In this document: positions 56,950 through 64,000 of the stretch, piece by piece
Layout of the letters: each line of letters begins with the position of its first letter
Position numbering within the stretch: the stretch's first letter is position 1
Assembly (NCBI RefSeq): GCF_013404075.1
Contig: NZ_JACBJQ010000014.1
Location: 62,001 to 126,000, forward strand
From: Mycolicibacterium vinylchloridicum
GTDB taxonomy: Bacteria > Actinomycetota > Actinomycetes > Mycobacteriales > Mycobacteriaceae
Direction: 5' to 3'
Length of the DNA stretch: 64,000 nt
Program-made: the position numbers and the translations under genes
Notes under the pieces: generated by a model
The model's database searches: none
What the model was told of the DNA's origin: nothing
The model's input: only the letters and a program-made list of their open reading frames with translations

Positions 56950-57429
56950 ATGGCCGACCGCAAGGCCGACAAGGGTCGGCATCAGGCGCGCAAGCGCGCC
57001 GTCGACCTGTTGTTCGAGGCCGAGGCCCGGGGTCTGACGTCCGCCGAGGTGGCCGACAAGCGGATCGCGCTGGCCGAGGCCAACGCCGAGGTGTCGGCGC
57101 TCAACCCGTACACGGTGACTGTCGCCAGGGGGGTTGCCACCCATGCGGCTCACATCGACGAGCTGATCACCTCGCACCTGCAGGGCTGGACCCTGGAGAG
57201 GTTGCCTGCCGTGGACCGCGCGATCCTGCGGGTGGCGGTCTGGGAGCTGTTGCATGCCGAGGATGTTCCCGAGCCGGTGGCCGTCGACGAGGCGGTCGAG
57301 CTGGCCAAGGAGCTGTCCACTGACGAGTCGCCGGGCTTCGTGAACGGGGTGCTGGGCCAGGTCATGCTGGTCACCCCGCAGATCCGCGCGGCGGCCGCCG
57401 CGGTCCGGGGCGCGTCGCCCGAGGCGTAA
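56950..57429 (+). CDS. nusB: transcription antitermination protein NusB
   Basis: The 159-residue all-helical NusB binds boxA RNA with NusE (S10) and supports rRNA antitermination. The N-terminal [16 protein letters not shown] motif (about 10-25) and [13 protein letters not shown] (about 87-99), [11 protein letters not shown] and F-V-N-G-V-L are all family hallmarks. It follows efp directly. Confidence 0.95.
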   Translation: MADRKADKGRHQARKRAVDLLFEAEARGLTSAEVADKRIALAEANAEVSALNPYTVTVARGVATHAAHIDELITSHLQGWTLERLPAVDRAILRVAVWELLHAEDVPEPVAVDEAVELAKELSTDESPGFVNGVLGQVMLVTPQIRAAAAAVRGASPEA

Positions 57430-57439
57430 GGTCCCCGCC

Positions 57440-57976
57440 ATGTTGGGGGCGACAGACTGGGTGGAGGCAGGTTTTTCGCTGCTGGCCACCGACGGTGTCA
57501 AGGCGCTGACTGTCGGCCGGCTGTGCGAGCGGGTGGGCGCCACCAAGGGCAGCTTCTACTGGCACTTCGCCGACATCGGCGCCTACCGGCGTGCACTGGC
57601 CGACACCTGGGCGCAGCTGCACGACAGCGACCGCGCCGAGTTCACCGACGGCGCCGGCCTGTCGCCGCGGGAGCGGCTCGGTCGGATGATGGGAGTCCTT
57701 CTCGGCCAACGGCATTGGATGCTGGAGCGGGCCATGCGGGAATGGGCGCGATCTGACGCCGACGTCGCGGCGGCGGTCGCATCCTCCGACCGGCGGGTGC
57801 GTCGCGCGGTGCGCCAGGCCTACCTCGACGACGGTTTCAGCGCCGAGGAGGCCGACGTGCGCGCCGACGCGACGTTCGCGGCCGGCGTCGGATTCCTGCA
57901 CCTGTCGTCCTCGGCGCCCGGCGAGAAAGCCGTGGTCCGGCAGCAGCGTTTCCTCGAAATCATGTTGCGGCACTGA
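57440..57976 (+). CDS. TetR-family transcriptional regulator
   Basis: This 178-residue regulator has the TetR HTH near 12-55: F-S-L-L-A-T-D-G-V-K-A-L-T-V, then V-G-A-T-K-G-S-F-Y-W-H-F. The rest is helical ligand domain. The ATG at 57440 follows nusB by 10 bases. An 18-bp inverted repeat 11 bases after its stop lies in front of the flavin-dependent enzyme gene. It is a likely target of this regulator, inferred from position. Confidence 0.85.
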   Translation: MLGATDWVEAGFSLLATDGVKALTVGRLCERVGATKGSFYWHFADIGAYRRALADTWAQLHDSDRAEFTDGAGLSPRERLGRMMGVLLGQRHWMLERAMREWARSDADVAAAVASSDRRVRRAVRQAYLDDGFSAEEADVRADATFAAGVGFLHLSSSAPGEKAVVRQQRFLEIMLRH

Positions 57977-57987
57977 CGGTCCGGGTT

Positions 57988-58005
57988 CCATACCAAAAGG
58001 TATGG
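57988..58005. promoter_or_regulatory. perfect 18-bp inverted repeat before the flavoenzyme gene
   Basis: CCATACC (57988-57994) and GGTATGG (57999-58005) are perfect 7-bp arms around AAAA. It overlaps the region just upstream of the -10 TAGCGT, so a bound TetR dimer would block transcription. The adjacent TetR gene makes that regulator the candidate. Confidence 0.65.
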
Positions 58006-58011
58006 TAGCGT
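58006..58011 (+). promoter_or_regulatory. -10 element of the flavoenzyme gene
   Basis: TAGCGT fits TANNNT and ends six bases before the GTG at 58018. It lies directly next to the inverted repeat. Confidence 0.5.
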
Positions 58012-58017
58012 CGGGCC

Positions 58018-59160
58018 GTGCTGACGATCAGCGACGAATTCGTGGCATGCCTGGCGCAACGGGCGGCCGAGGCCGAGGAGCTTCGCCGGCTTCCCGACGC
58101 GACGATCGCCGATTTCCGGGCCGGTGGCCTGGCTCGGCTGCTGCTGCCCGCGCGCTACGGGGGTGCGCAGGCGCCCTTCCCCGCGATCCTGCAACCGGTC
58201 CGCCGGATGGCGCACGGCTGCGCGTCCAGCGCCTGGACGCTCGGGTTCTACACGCTGCACAACTGGATGCTGGCGCTGTTCGGCGAGCAGGCACAGGACG
58301 AGGTGTTCGCCGACGGGCCGGTGCTGTGCCCGGCGCCGCTGGCGCCGACTGGGCGCGGAGTGCCGGTCGACGGCGGGGTGCGATTGTCCGGCCGGTGGTC
58401 GTGGGCGACCGGGATCATGGCCGCCGACTGGGTGATGGTCGGCGCGCTGTGCGGAGCCGACGGGATGGATCCGGTGCTGGCGCTGCTGCCCGCCGAAGAC
58501 GTTGCTGTCGAGGATGTCTGGCATACCGACGGGATGCGCGGGACCGGCTCCCACGACGTCGTGGTCACCGACGCGATCGTGCCCGAGCACCGGCTGGTCA
58601 AGGTCGCCGACGTCTACGGCGGTACCTCGCCGGGTGCGGCGTTGCACGACGGGACCGCCTACCGCTGGCCCATGGTCCCCGCATTGGCACTGCTGGCGGC
58701 GATGCCCGCGCTGGGTGCGGCCGAATACGTCGCCGACGCCTTCGCCACCCGCGTGGGTGAGCGAGTGCTGGCATATTCCGGTGTGGCCCAGAAGCAGCAG
58801 CCCGCCGCGCAGATCCGCCTCGGCGACGCCCGGGTGCGGCTGCGCGCACTGGACGGATTGCTCGCTGATACCGTCGCGATGATCGAGACGAAAGTCGATG
58901 CAGGCGAACGGATCCCACGATCCATGCGGGCGGGGGCCCGAGTGGCCGCCGCGCACATCGTGCATGAATCCCGTGCCGTCGTCGCCGATCTCCTCGAATC
59001 ATCCGGCGCCAGTGCGCATTTCCTGCACAACCCGTTACAGCGCGCCAAGCGTGACATCGACGTCATCTCCGGCCACGTGGTGTTCGACTACGACGTCAGC
59101 CGCGAACTGGCCGGCGCGCTGGAGATCGGGGCACCGATCTCGCCGATCGCGATGGTCTAG
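58018..59160 (+). CDS. acyl-CoA dehydrogenase-fold flavin monooxygenase (HsaA/DszC-like)
   Basis: This 380-residue protein has the acyl-CoA dehydrogenase fold but with features of two-component flavin hydroxylases of the HsaA, HpaA or DszC type: S-G-R-W-S-W-A-T-G (about 124-132), D-G-M-R-G-T-G-S-H-D-V-V-V (about 170-182), and a helical C-terminus ending N-P-L-Q-R-A-K-R-D-I-D-V-I-S-G-H-V-V-F. Such enzymes use FADH2 or FMNH2 from a reductase partner; no partner is nearby. The GTG is supported by the -10 element. Regulated by the upstream TetR is likely. It converges on a serine hydrolase gene. Confidence 0.8.
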   Translation: MLTISDEFVACLAQRAAEAEELRRLPDATIADFRAGGLARLLLPARYGGAQAPFPAILQPVRRMAHGCASSAWTLGFYTLHNWMLALFGEQAQDEVFADGPVLCPAPLAPTGRGVPVDGGVRLSGRWSWATGIMAADWVMVGALCGADGMDPVLALLPAEDVAVEDVWHTDGMRGTGSHDVVVTDAIVPEHRLVKVADVYGGTSPGAALHDGTAYRWPMVPALALLAAMPALGAAEYVADAFATRVGERVLAYSGVAQKQQPAAQIRLGDARVRLRALDGLLADTVAMIETKVDAGERIPRSMRAGARVAAAHIVHESRAVVADLLESSGASAHFLHNPLQRAKRDIDVISGHVVFDYDVSRELAGALEIGAPISPIAMV

Positions 59161-60383
59161 AGGCCCAGTGCGTCGTAGGTGCGGCGAACGAACTTCGGCT
59201 GCACCGACTGCAGCTTGGCCAACGACGTATTGCCGGCCACCGCGGCGGCAGGCGCGCTCAAGTTCGGATAGTTCTGGATCAGGTAGATCAGGATCAGGTC
59301 GTTGGCCGGGTCGGCCTGCCACCAGGTTCCGTACGCGCCCGGCCAGCTGAAGGTGCCCACCCCGCCGGGGCCGTAGAGCTGAGCGGACCTGGCCGGATCG
59401 GTGACCACCGACAGGTTCAAACCGAAGCCGCGGCCCACCCAGAACGGCATGCCCAGGAACGGATGACGCTTCTGTTCGTCAGTGAGCCGGTCGGTGCACA
59501 TCAACCGCACCGACTCCTCGGAGAGCACCCGCACACCGTCGACTTCGCCGCCACCCAACAACATTCGGGCAAAGCTCAGGTAGTCGTCGACCGTCGTCAC
59601 CAGGCTGGCCCCGCCCTGACAGAACCGTGGTTCGGTGACCGGTATCGGGCCCATCGCGTCGTGTTGCAGTCCGCTTGCCTCGTCGAGCCGGTACATCGTC
59701 GCGGCGCGGGCGCGCTTGTCGGCAGAGATGAAGAATCCGGTGTCGGCCATGCCGAGGGGGTCGAACACCCGCTCGGTGAGGACCGCCTGCAGGGACTTGC
59801 CCTCGATCCGCGACACGACGATACCCAGGACATCGGTGGCGTGGCTGTAGGTGAGCCGGTCGCCGGGTTGGTGTACCAGCGGCAGCTGCGCGATCTCGGC
59901 CAGCCAGTGGTCCTGGTCCTGGCGGAACGACACCCGGCCGTAAGCCTTGCTGATCGGGCCGGTCACCGAGAACACGTAGGCCAGACCGCTGCGGTGGGTC
60001 ATCAGGTCGTCGATCGTGATCGGCCGCCGCGCGGGCACGGTCTCCTCCAGCGGGCCGGTCGGATCGACGAGCACCTGCATATCGGCCAGTTCCGGCAACC
60101 AGCGGCTGACCGGGTCGCTCAATGCGAGCTTGCCCGCCTCGATCAGGCTCATCGCGGCCGCCACCGTGACCGGTTTGGTCATCGAGGCGACCCGGAAAAT
60201 GGTGTCCCGCTGCATCGGCAGTCCGGCTTCGACATCGCGGTAGCCGATTTCGTTGACCTGCAGCACATTTCCGCGTTGCCACGCCAACGTGACGGCACCG
60301 GCCAACACGCCGGTGTCCACCGCCTGCACAACCGAAGCGCGATTGTCCCCGAGATTCACCTGAGGGATTCTACTGAGCGGCAT
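59157..60383 (-). CDS. beta-lactamase-fold serine hydrolase
   Basis: This 408-residue beta-lactamase-like hydrolase has the nucleophile motif S67-M-T-K70 and the second-site Y-S-H in L-T-Y-S-H-A-T-D (about 170-177). The H/K-T-G triad region is less clear. Relatives include esterases, D-aminopeptidases and LACTB-like proteases; no penicillin role is shown. It differs in sequence from the serine hydrolase at 26-27 kb. The stop overlaps the flavoenzyme stop by four bases, and the start overlaps the methyltransferase end by 14. Confidence 0.85.
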   Translation of the reverse strand: MPLSRIPQVNLGDNRASVVQAVDTGVLAGAVTLAWQRGNVLQVNEIGYRDVEAGLPMQRDTIFRVASMTKPVTVAAAMSLIEAGKLALSDPVSRWLPELADMQVLVDPTGPLEETVPARRPITIDDLMTHRSGLAYVFSVTGPISKAYGRVSFRQDQDHWLAEIAQLPLVHQPGDRLTYSHATDVLGIVVSRIEGKSLQAVLTERVFDPLGMADTGFFISADKRARAATMYRLDEASGLQHDAMGPIPVTEPRFCQGGASLVTTVDDYLSFARMLLGGGEVDGVRVLSEESVRLMCTDRLTDEQKRHPFLGMPFWVGRGFGLNLSVVTDPARSAQLYGPGGVGTFSWPGAYGTWWQADPANDLILIYLIQNYPNLSAPAAAVAGNTSLAKLQSVQPKFVRRTYDALGL

Positions 60384-61023
60384 CTACGCCGGGGCGTTCG
60401 GCGACCACGAGCCAGAAGCCCATGTCGACCCCGTCGGGGCGGCGCACGGTCGTCGGGGTCACCGAGGCGACCGTCCAGCCGGCGCCGCCGATGATGCTGC
60501 GCACCGCCGATTCGCTGACCGCGCGCTGGCCGCGCATCGGGTCGTCGTTGGCCTCGGAGAAGCAGGCGATCAGAAGCCGTGCGCCGGGCCGGGCGGCGCG
60601 GTAGGCCGCGGCGGCGTAGGCGAGCTTGCCGTCGTCGTCGAGGCAGTGGAACATCCCGCTGTCGACGATGGTGTCGAAGGCGTCGCGGTAGCCGGTCAGT
60701 TCTGTGGCGTCGGTCACCGCGAACCGGACGTTCACGTGGGCGTCGGCCGCCCGGTGCTCGGCGGTGATCAAGGCCGTCGGCGAGATGTCGAGCGCGGTGA
60801 CGCAGTGGCCGTGCTGGGCCAGGTAGATCGCGTTGTCACCCAGCCCACAGCCGATGTCGAGGACGTCGCCGGCAATCAGGCCCTGCTCCTGCCACGCGAT
60901 GACACTTTCCTTGGGGCCCTTGGTGTCCCACGGCACGGCAGTGACGGGAGGGATTCCCTCGGCGGGGCTCTCGCCGCGGTAGAGGGCGTCGAAGTCCCAC
61001 TGCGACGGATGCGGTGTGGTCAC
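60370..61023 (-). CDS. class I SAM-dependent methyltransferase
   Basis: This 217-residue methyltransferase has the SAM-binding V-L-D-I-G-C-G-L-G-D-N (about 54-64), A-L-D-I-S (about 78-82) and D-S-G-M-F-H-C-L (about 121-128). Its N-terminus carries W-D-F-D-A-L-Y-R-G, typical of the thiopurine/tellurite-type subgroup. Substrate is unknown. The start is GTG. It diverges from the pyrR leader and is followed by the serine hydrolase gene. Confidence 0.85.
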   Translation of the reverse strand: MTTPHPSQWDFDALYRGESPAEGIPPVTAVPWDTKGPKESVIAWQEQGLIAGDVLDIGCGLGDNAIYLAQHGHCVTALDISPTALITAEHRAADAHVNVRFAVTDATELTGYRDAFDTIVDSGMFHCLDDDGKLAYAAAAYRAARPGARLLIACFSEANDDPMRGQRAVSESAVRSIIGGAGWTVASVTPTTVRRPDGVDMGFWLVVAERPGVDAAQ

Positions 61024-61043
61024 GCATACGAGGCTAGACCTGT

Positions 61044-61049
61044 TAAGCT
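61044..61049 (+). promoter_or_regulatory. -10 element of the pyr operon
   Basis: TAAGCT fits TANNNT and places transcription start near 61056, giving a leader of about 60 bases containing the PyrR-binding loop. Confidence 0.4.
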
Positions 61050-61077
61050 GCCCGGCAGTTCGACATCCTTTAACGAT

Positions 61078-61102
61078 CCGTCCAGAGAGGCGGAGAAGGA
61101 GG
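61078..61102 (+). promoter_or_regulatory. PyrR-binding loop and ribosome site in the pyr leader
   Basis: GTCCAGAGAGGC at 61080-61091 matches the core of the PyrR RNA-binding consensus, with CCG (61078-61080) and CGG (61091-61093) able to close a short stem. AAGGAGG at 61096-61102 is the pyrR ribosome site. In M. smegmatis PyrR is reported to repress translation from such a leader in response to UMP; this leader has the same layout. Confidence 0.75.
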
Positions 61103-61115
61103 TCTGAGTCAGCTC

Positions 61116-61682
61116 GTGAGCGCAGACGACCGTGAATTGATGTCCGGTGCGGACGTCGGTAGGACCGTTTCCCGCATCGCCCACCAGATCATCGAGAAAA
61201 CCGCTCTCGACGCCCCCGACGCCCCCCGCGTCATCCTGTTGGGCATCCCGACCCGCGGCGTCACCCTGGCCAACCGGCTGGCGGCCAAGATCGACGAATT
61301 CGTCGGCGTCACCGTCGCCTGTGGCAGCCTCGACATCACGCTGTACCGCGACGACCTGGACTTCAAGCCGCCCCGCGCGCTGGAGACGACGTCGATCCCC
61401 ACCGGCGGTATCGACGGCGCCCTGGTCATCCTCGTCGACGACGTGCTCTACACCGGGCGGTCGGTCCGCTCGGCCCTGGACGCGCTGCGCGACATCGGCC
61501 GGCCGAAGGTGGTGCAGCTGGCGGTCCTCGTCGACCGCGGCCATCGCGAGCTGCCGCTGCGGGCGGACTACGTCGGCAAGAACGTGCCCACCTCGCGCAG
61601 CGAGAACGTCAAGGTGCGGCTGAAAGAGACCGACGACGTCGAAGGTATCTGGATCGCACCGCAGGGAGGGCCGCCCAGATGA
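61116..61682 (+). CDS. pyrR: bifunctional pyr operon regulator/uracil phosphoribosyltransferase PyrR
   Basis: This 188-residue PRTase-fold protein binds pyr mRNA when UMP is high and may have uracil phosphoribosyltransferase activity. The PRPP-binding motif [11 protein letters not shown] is at about 108-118, preceded by G-I-P-T-R-G (about 44-49). It starts GTG after a leader with a PyrR-binding loop. The stop overlaps the pyrB ATG by four bases, so the operon is coupled and PyrR likely autoregulates it. Confidence 0.93.
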   Translation: MSADDRELMSGADVGRTVSRIAHQIIEKTALDAPDAPRVILLGIPTRGVTLANRLAAKIDEFVGVTVACGSLDITLYRDDLDFKPPRALETTSIPTGGIDGALVILVDDVLYTGRSVRSALDALRDIGRPKVVQLAVLVDRGHRELPLRADYVGKNVPTSRSENVKVRLKETDDVEGIWIAPQGGPPR

Positions 61683-62632
61683 CCATCAGACACTTACTCT
61701 CGGCGGGCGACCTGACCCGCGACGAGGCGACCGCGATCCTCGACGACGCCGACCGGTTCCGGGAGGCGCTGCTGGGCCGCGAGGTCAAGAAGCTGCCGAC
61801 GCTGCGCGGACGCACGATCATCACGATGTTCTACGAGAACTCCACCCGCACCCGGGTGTCGTTCGAGGTGGCGGGCAAGTGGATGAGCGCCGACGTGATC
61901 AACGTCAGCGCATCGGGGTCTTCGGTGGCCAAGGGTGAATCGCTGCGCGACACGGCGCTGACCCTGCGCGCGGCCGGTGCCGACGCGCTGATCATCCGCC
62001 ATCCTGCCTCCGGTGCGGCCCAGCAGCTGGCCGAATGGACGGCCGAGCCGGACGGTTCGGGTCCGTCGGTTATCAATGCCGGCGACGGCACCCACGAGCA
62101 CCCGACGCAGGCGCTGCTGGACGCGTTGACGCTGCGCCAGCGCCTGGGCGACATCGAGGGCCGCCGGGTGGTGATCGTCGGCGACATCCTGCACAGCCGG
62201 GTGGCCCGCTCGAACGTCAACCTGCTCGCCACCCTGGGTGCCGAGGTGGTGCTGGTCTCACCGCCCACGCTGCTGCCGGTGGGGGTGTCGGACTGGCCGG
62301 TGACGGTATCGCACGACCTGGACGCCGAACTGCCCGCCGCCGACGCGGTGATGATGCTGCGGGTCCAGGCCGAGCGGATGAACGGCGGGTTCTTCCCCTC
62401 GGAGCGGGAGTACTCGATTCGCTACGGACTGTCCGATCGGCGCCAGGCGGTGCTGCCCGGACATGCGGTGGTCCTGCACCCCGGACCCATGCTGCGCGGC
62501 ATGGAGATCTCCTTCGCGGCGGCGGACTCGTCGCAATCGGCGGTGCTGCAACAGGTTTCCAATGGTGTGCACGTGCGGATGGCGGTGCTGTTCCATCTGC
62601 TGGTCGGCACGGACGAGGCGGTGAGCGTGTGA
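61679..62632 (+). CDS. pyrB: aspartate carbamoyltransferase catalytic subunit
   Basis: Forms carbamoyl-aspartate, the first committed pyrimidine step. The 317-residue protein has the carbamoyl-phosphate motif S-T-R-T-R-V-S-F-E (about 56-64), H-P-T-Q-A (about 140-144), and the aspartate-binding loop with R and H-P-G-P-M (about 271-275). No pyrI regulatory chain gene is adjacent, as is normal in mycobacteria. The last four bases overlap the pyrC start. Confidence 0.95.
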   Translation: MTIRHLLSAGDLTRDEATAILDDADRFREALLGREVKKLPTLRGRTIITMFYENSTRTRVSFEVAGKWMSADVINVSASGSSVAKGESLRDTALTLRAAGADALIIRHPASGAAQQLAEWTAEPDGSGPSVINAGDGTHEHPTQALLDALTLRQRLGDIEGRRVVIVGDILHSRVARSNVNLLATLGAEVVLVSPPTLLPVGVSDWPVTVSHDLDAELPAADAVMMLRVQAERMNGGFFPSEREYSIRYGLSDRRQAVLPGHAVVLHPGPMLRGMEISFAAADSSQSAVLQQVSNGVHVRMAVLFHLLVGTDEAVSV

Positions 62633-63924
62633 GTGGGGTCCTGATCCGCGGCGTGCGGCTGTACGGCGAAGGCGACCAGGTCGACGTCCTGGTGGCCGAC
62701 GGCCAGATCGCCGAGATCGGCCCCGGGCTGACCGCACCCGAGGATGCCGATGTCATCGACGCGACCGGCCAGGTATTGCTACCCGGCTTCGTCGACCTGC
62801 ACACCCACCTGCGCGAGCCCGGCCGGGAGTACGCCGAGGACATCGAAACCGGTTCGGCTGCAGCGGCATTGGGCGGCTACACGGCGGTGTTCGCGATGGC
62901 CAACACGGATCCGGTGGCCGACAGCCCGGTGGTCACCGACCACGTCTGGCGGCGCGGCCAGCAGGTCGGTCTCGTCGATGTGCACCCGGTCGGTGCGGTC
63001 ACGGTCGGACTGGACGGCAAGCAGCTCACCGAAATGGGCCTGATGGCGGCCGGTGTGGCGCAGGTCAAGATGTTCTCCGACGACGGCATCTGCGTACACG
63101 ACCCACTGGTGATGCGCCGGGCACTGGAGTACGCGACCGGCCTGGGTGTGTTGATCGCCCAGCACGCCGAGGAGCCGCGACTGACCGTCGGCGCCGTCGC
63201 CCACGAGGGCCCCAATGCCGCCCGGCTCGGCTTGGCCGGCTGGCCACGGGCAGCCGAGGAGTCGATCGTGGCCCGTGACGCGCTGCTGGCCCGCGACGCC
63301 GGCGCCCGCGTGCACATCTGTCACGCCTCCACGGCCGGGACCGTCGAGCTCATCAAATGGGCCAAGGGGCAAGGTATTTCAATCACCGCCGAGGTCACCC
63401 CGCACCACCTGCTGCTCGACGACAGCCGGCTGGCCAGCTACGACGGGGTCAACCGGGTCAACCCGCCGCTGCGCGAGGCCAGCGACGCGCAGGCCCTGCG
63501 CCGGGCGCTGGCCGACGGAGTGCTGGATTGCGTGGCCACCGACCATGCGCCGCACGCCGAACACGAGAAGTGCTGTGAATTCTCCAAGGCCCGGCCGGGC
63601 ATGCTCGGCCTGCAGACCGCGCTGTCAGTGGTCGTCGAGACCATGGTGCAGACCGGCCTGCTGGACTGGCGCGGCGTCGCGCGGGTGATGAGCGAAAACC
63701 CGGCCCGGATCGTCGGACTCGACGACCAGGGCCGCCCGCTGGAGGTGGGGGAGCCGGCCAACCTCGTCGTCGTCGACCCCGACGGCACGTGGACCGTCGA
63801 GGGCACCGAACTGGCCAGCCGGTCGGCCAACACGCCGTTCGCTACGATGACGCTGCCCGCCACGGTCACCGCGACGTTGTTGCGGGGCGCGCTTACAGCG
63901 CGGGATGGGAAGAGCCCAGCATGA
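62629..63924 (+). CDS. pyrC: dihydroorotase
   Basis: Closes carbamoyl-aspartate to dihydroorotate. The 431-residue type I enzyme has the metal-binding [10 protein letters not shown] (about 54-63), metal-bridging Lys region M-F-S-D-D-G, His in H-I-C-H-A-S (about 228-233) and Asp in T-D-H-A-P-H (about 304-309). The GTG overlaps pyrB (GTGA). A longer upstream frame inside pyrB is rejected. It ends overlapping the next membrane-protein gene by four bases. Confidence 0.95.
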   Translation: MSGVLIRGVRLYGEGDQVDVLVADGQIAEIGPGLTAPEDADVIDATGQVLLPGFVDLHTHLREPGREYAEDIETGSAAAALGGYTAVFAMANTDPVADSPVVTDHVWRRGQQVGLVDVHPVGAVTVGLDGKQLTEMGLMAAGVAQVKMFSDDGICVHDPLVMRRALEYATGLGVLIAQHAEEPRLTVGAVAHEGPNAARLGLAGWPRAAEESIVARDALLARDAGARVHICHASTAGTVELIKWAKGQGISITAEVTPHHLLLDDSRLASYDGVNRVNPPLREASDAQALRRALADGVLDCVATDHAPHAEHEKCCEFSKARPGMLGLQTALSVVVETMVQTGLLDWRGVARVMSENPARIVGLDDQGRPLEVGEPANLVVVDPDGTWTVEGTELASRSANTPFATMTLPATVTATLLRGALTARDGKSPA

Positions 63925-64000
63925 ATACACCGACGGCGATCGGGGCGTACATCTTCGCCTTCGTGGTTGTCGTCGTCATCGGTTTCCTAATCGGCCGCAT
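63921..64000 (+). CDS. N-terminus of a membrane protein, cut by the window end
   Basis: Only 26 codons are visible: M-N-T-P-T-A-I-G followed by a hydrophobic stretch of a membrane helix or signal anchor. The ATG overlaps the pyrC stop (ATGA), so the gene continues the pyr operon. In M. tuberculosis the corresponding gene is the membrane/export protein Rv1382, upstream of carA, from memory. Confidence 0.7.
   Translation, partial: MNTPTAIGAYIFAFVVVVVIGFLIGR

Noticed and set aside
62035..62628. Extended pyrC frame inside pyrB
   Set aside because: The GTG at 62629 overlaps the pyrB stop and begins where dihydroorotases normally begin.

Overview
The window is a high-GC actinobacterial chromosome segment, almost certainly from a mycobacterium and most likely a fast-growing Mycolicibacterium-type species. 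The evidence is an MmpS/MmpL pair, F420-type oxidoreductases, a DUF222/HNH protein, frequent GTG starts, leaderless-looking promoters, and a gene order that follows the M. tuberculosis Rv2575-to-Rv2533c block (aspS, transglutaminase cluster, rarA, alaS, ruvX, mltG, aroE, aroC-aroK-aroB-aroQ, pepQ, efp, nusB). That block then runs into pyrR-pyrB-pyrC, which lies far away in M. tuberculosis. The M. tuberculosis comparisons are from memory and were not searched.

Layout. 1-5.9 kb: DUF427 fragment, zinc metallopeptidase, carboxylesterase, SRPBCC protein, aspS and a Ddn-like protein. 6-12 kb: secreted beta-propeller protein, DUF302 protein, thiolase, and an HxlR regulator with two inverted repeats in the divergent promoter. 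10.5-15.5 kb: PapA-like acyltransferase, MmpS and MmpL (lipid export). 15.5-17.3 kb: small membrane proteins and a clear intrinsic terminator. 17.3-25.4 kb: transglutaminase/DUF2126, circularly permuted ATP-grasp plus alpha-E, second transglutaminase and zinc-ribbon metallopeptidase. This is the most intriguing system in the window. 25.4-26 kb: VapBC-type toxin-antitoxin with a near-perfect 28-bp palindrome. 26-32.5 kb: serine hydrolase, DUF3097 protein, acyl-CoA dehydrogenase and an LLM/NTF2-like/SDR operon next to an IclR regulator. 32.5-34.4 kb: accessory patch with a DUF222/HNH protein and a frameshifted P-loop pseudogene. 34.4-43.2 kb: SDR/TetR pair, EamA transporter, rarA, methyltransferase, SRPBCC and ABM proteins, FAD monooxygenase and epoxide-hydrolase-like enzyme.

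43.2-52.8 kb is a compact set of housekeeping genes: yjbQ-like gene, alaS, ruvX, mltG, aroE, a prepilin peptidase, aroC, aroK, aroB and aroQ. Many junctions overlap by 1-8 bases, implying translational coupling. Together they supply alanyl-tRNA, process Holliday junctions, set glycan strand length and run the shikimate pathway. 52.8-57.4 kb: metallo-hydrolase, two membrane proteins, pepQ, efp and nusB. 57.4-60.4 kb: TetR gene, a flavin-dependent acyl-CoA-dehydrogenase-fold enzyme behind a perfect inverted repeat, and a serine hydrolase. 60.4-64 kb: methyltransferase, then pyrR-pyrB-pyrC with a recognisable PyrR-binding loop in the leader and the start of a membrane-protein gene cut by the window end.

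I saw no tRNA, rRNA, CRISPR array, insertion sequence or replication origin.
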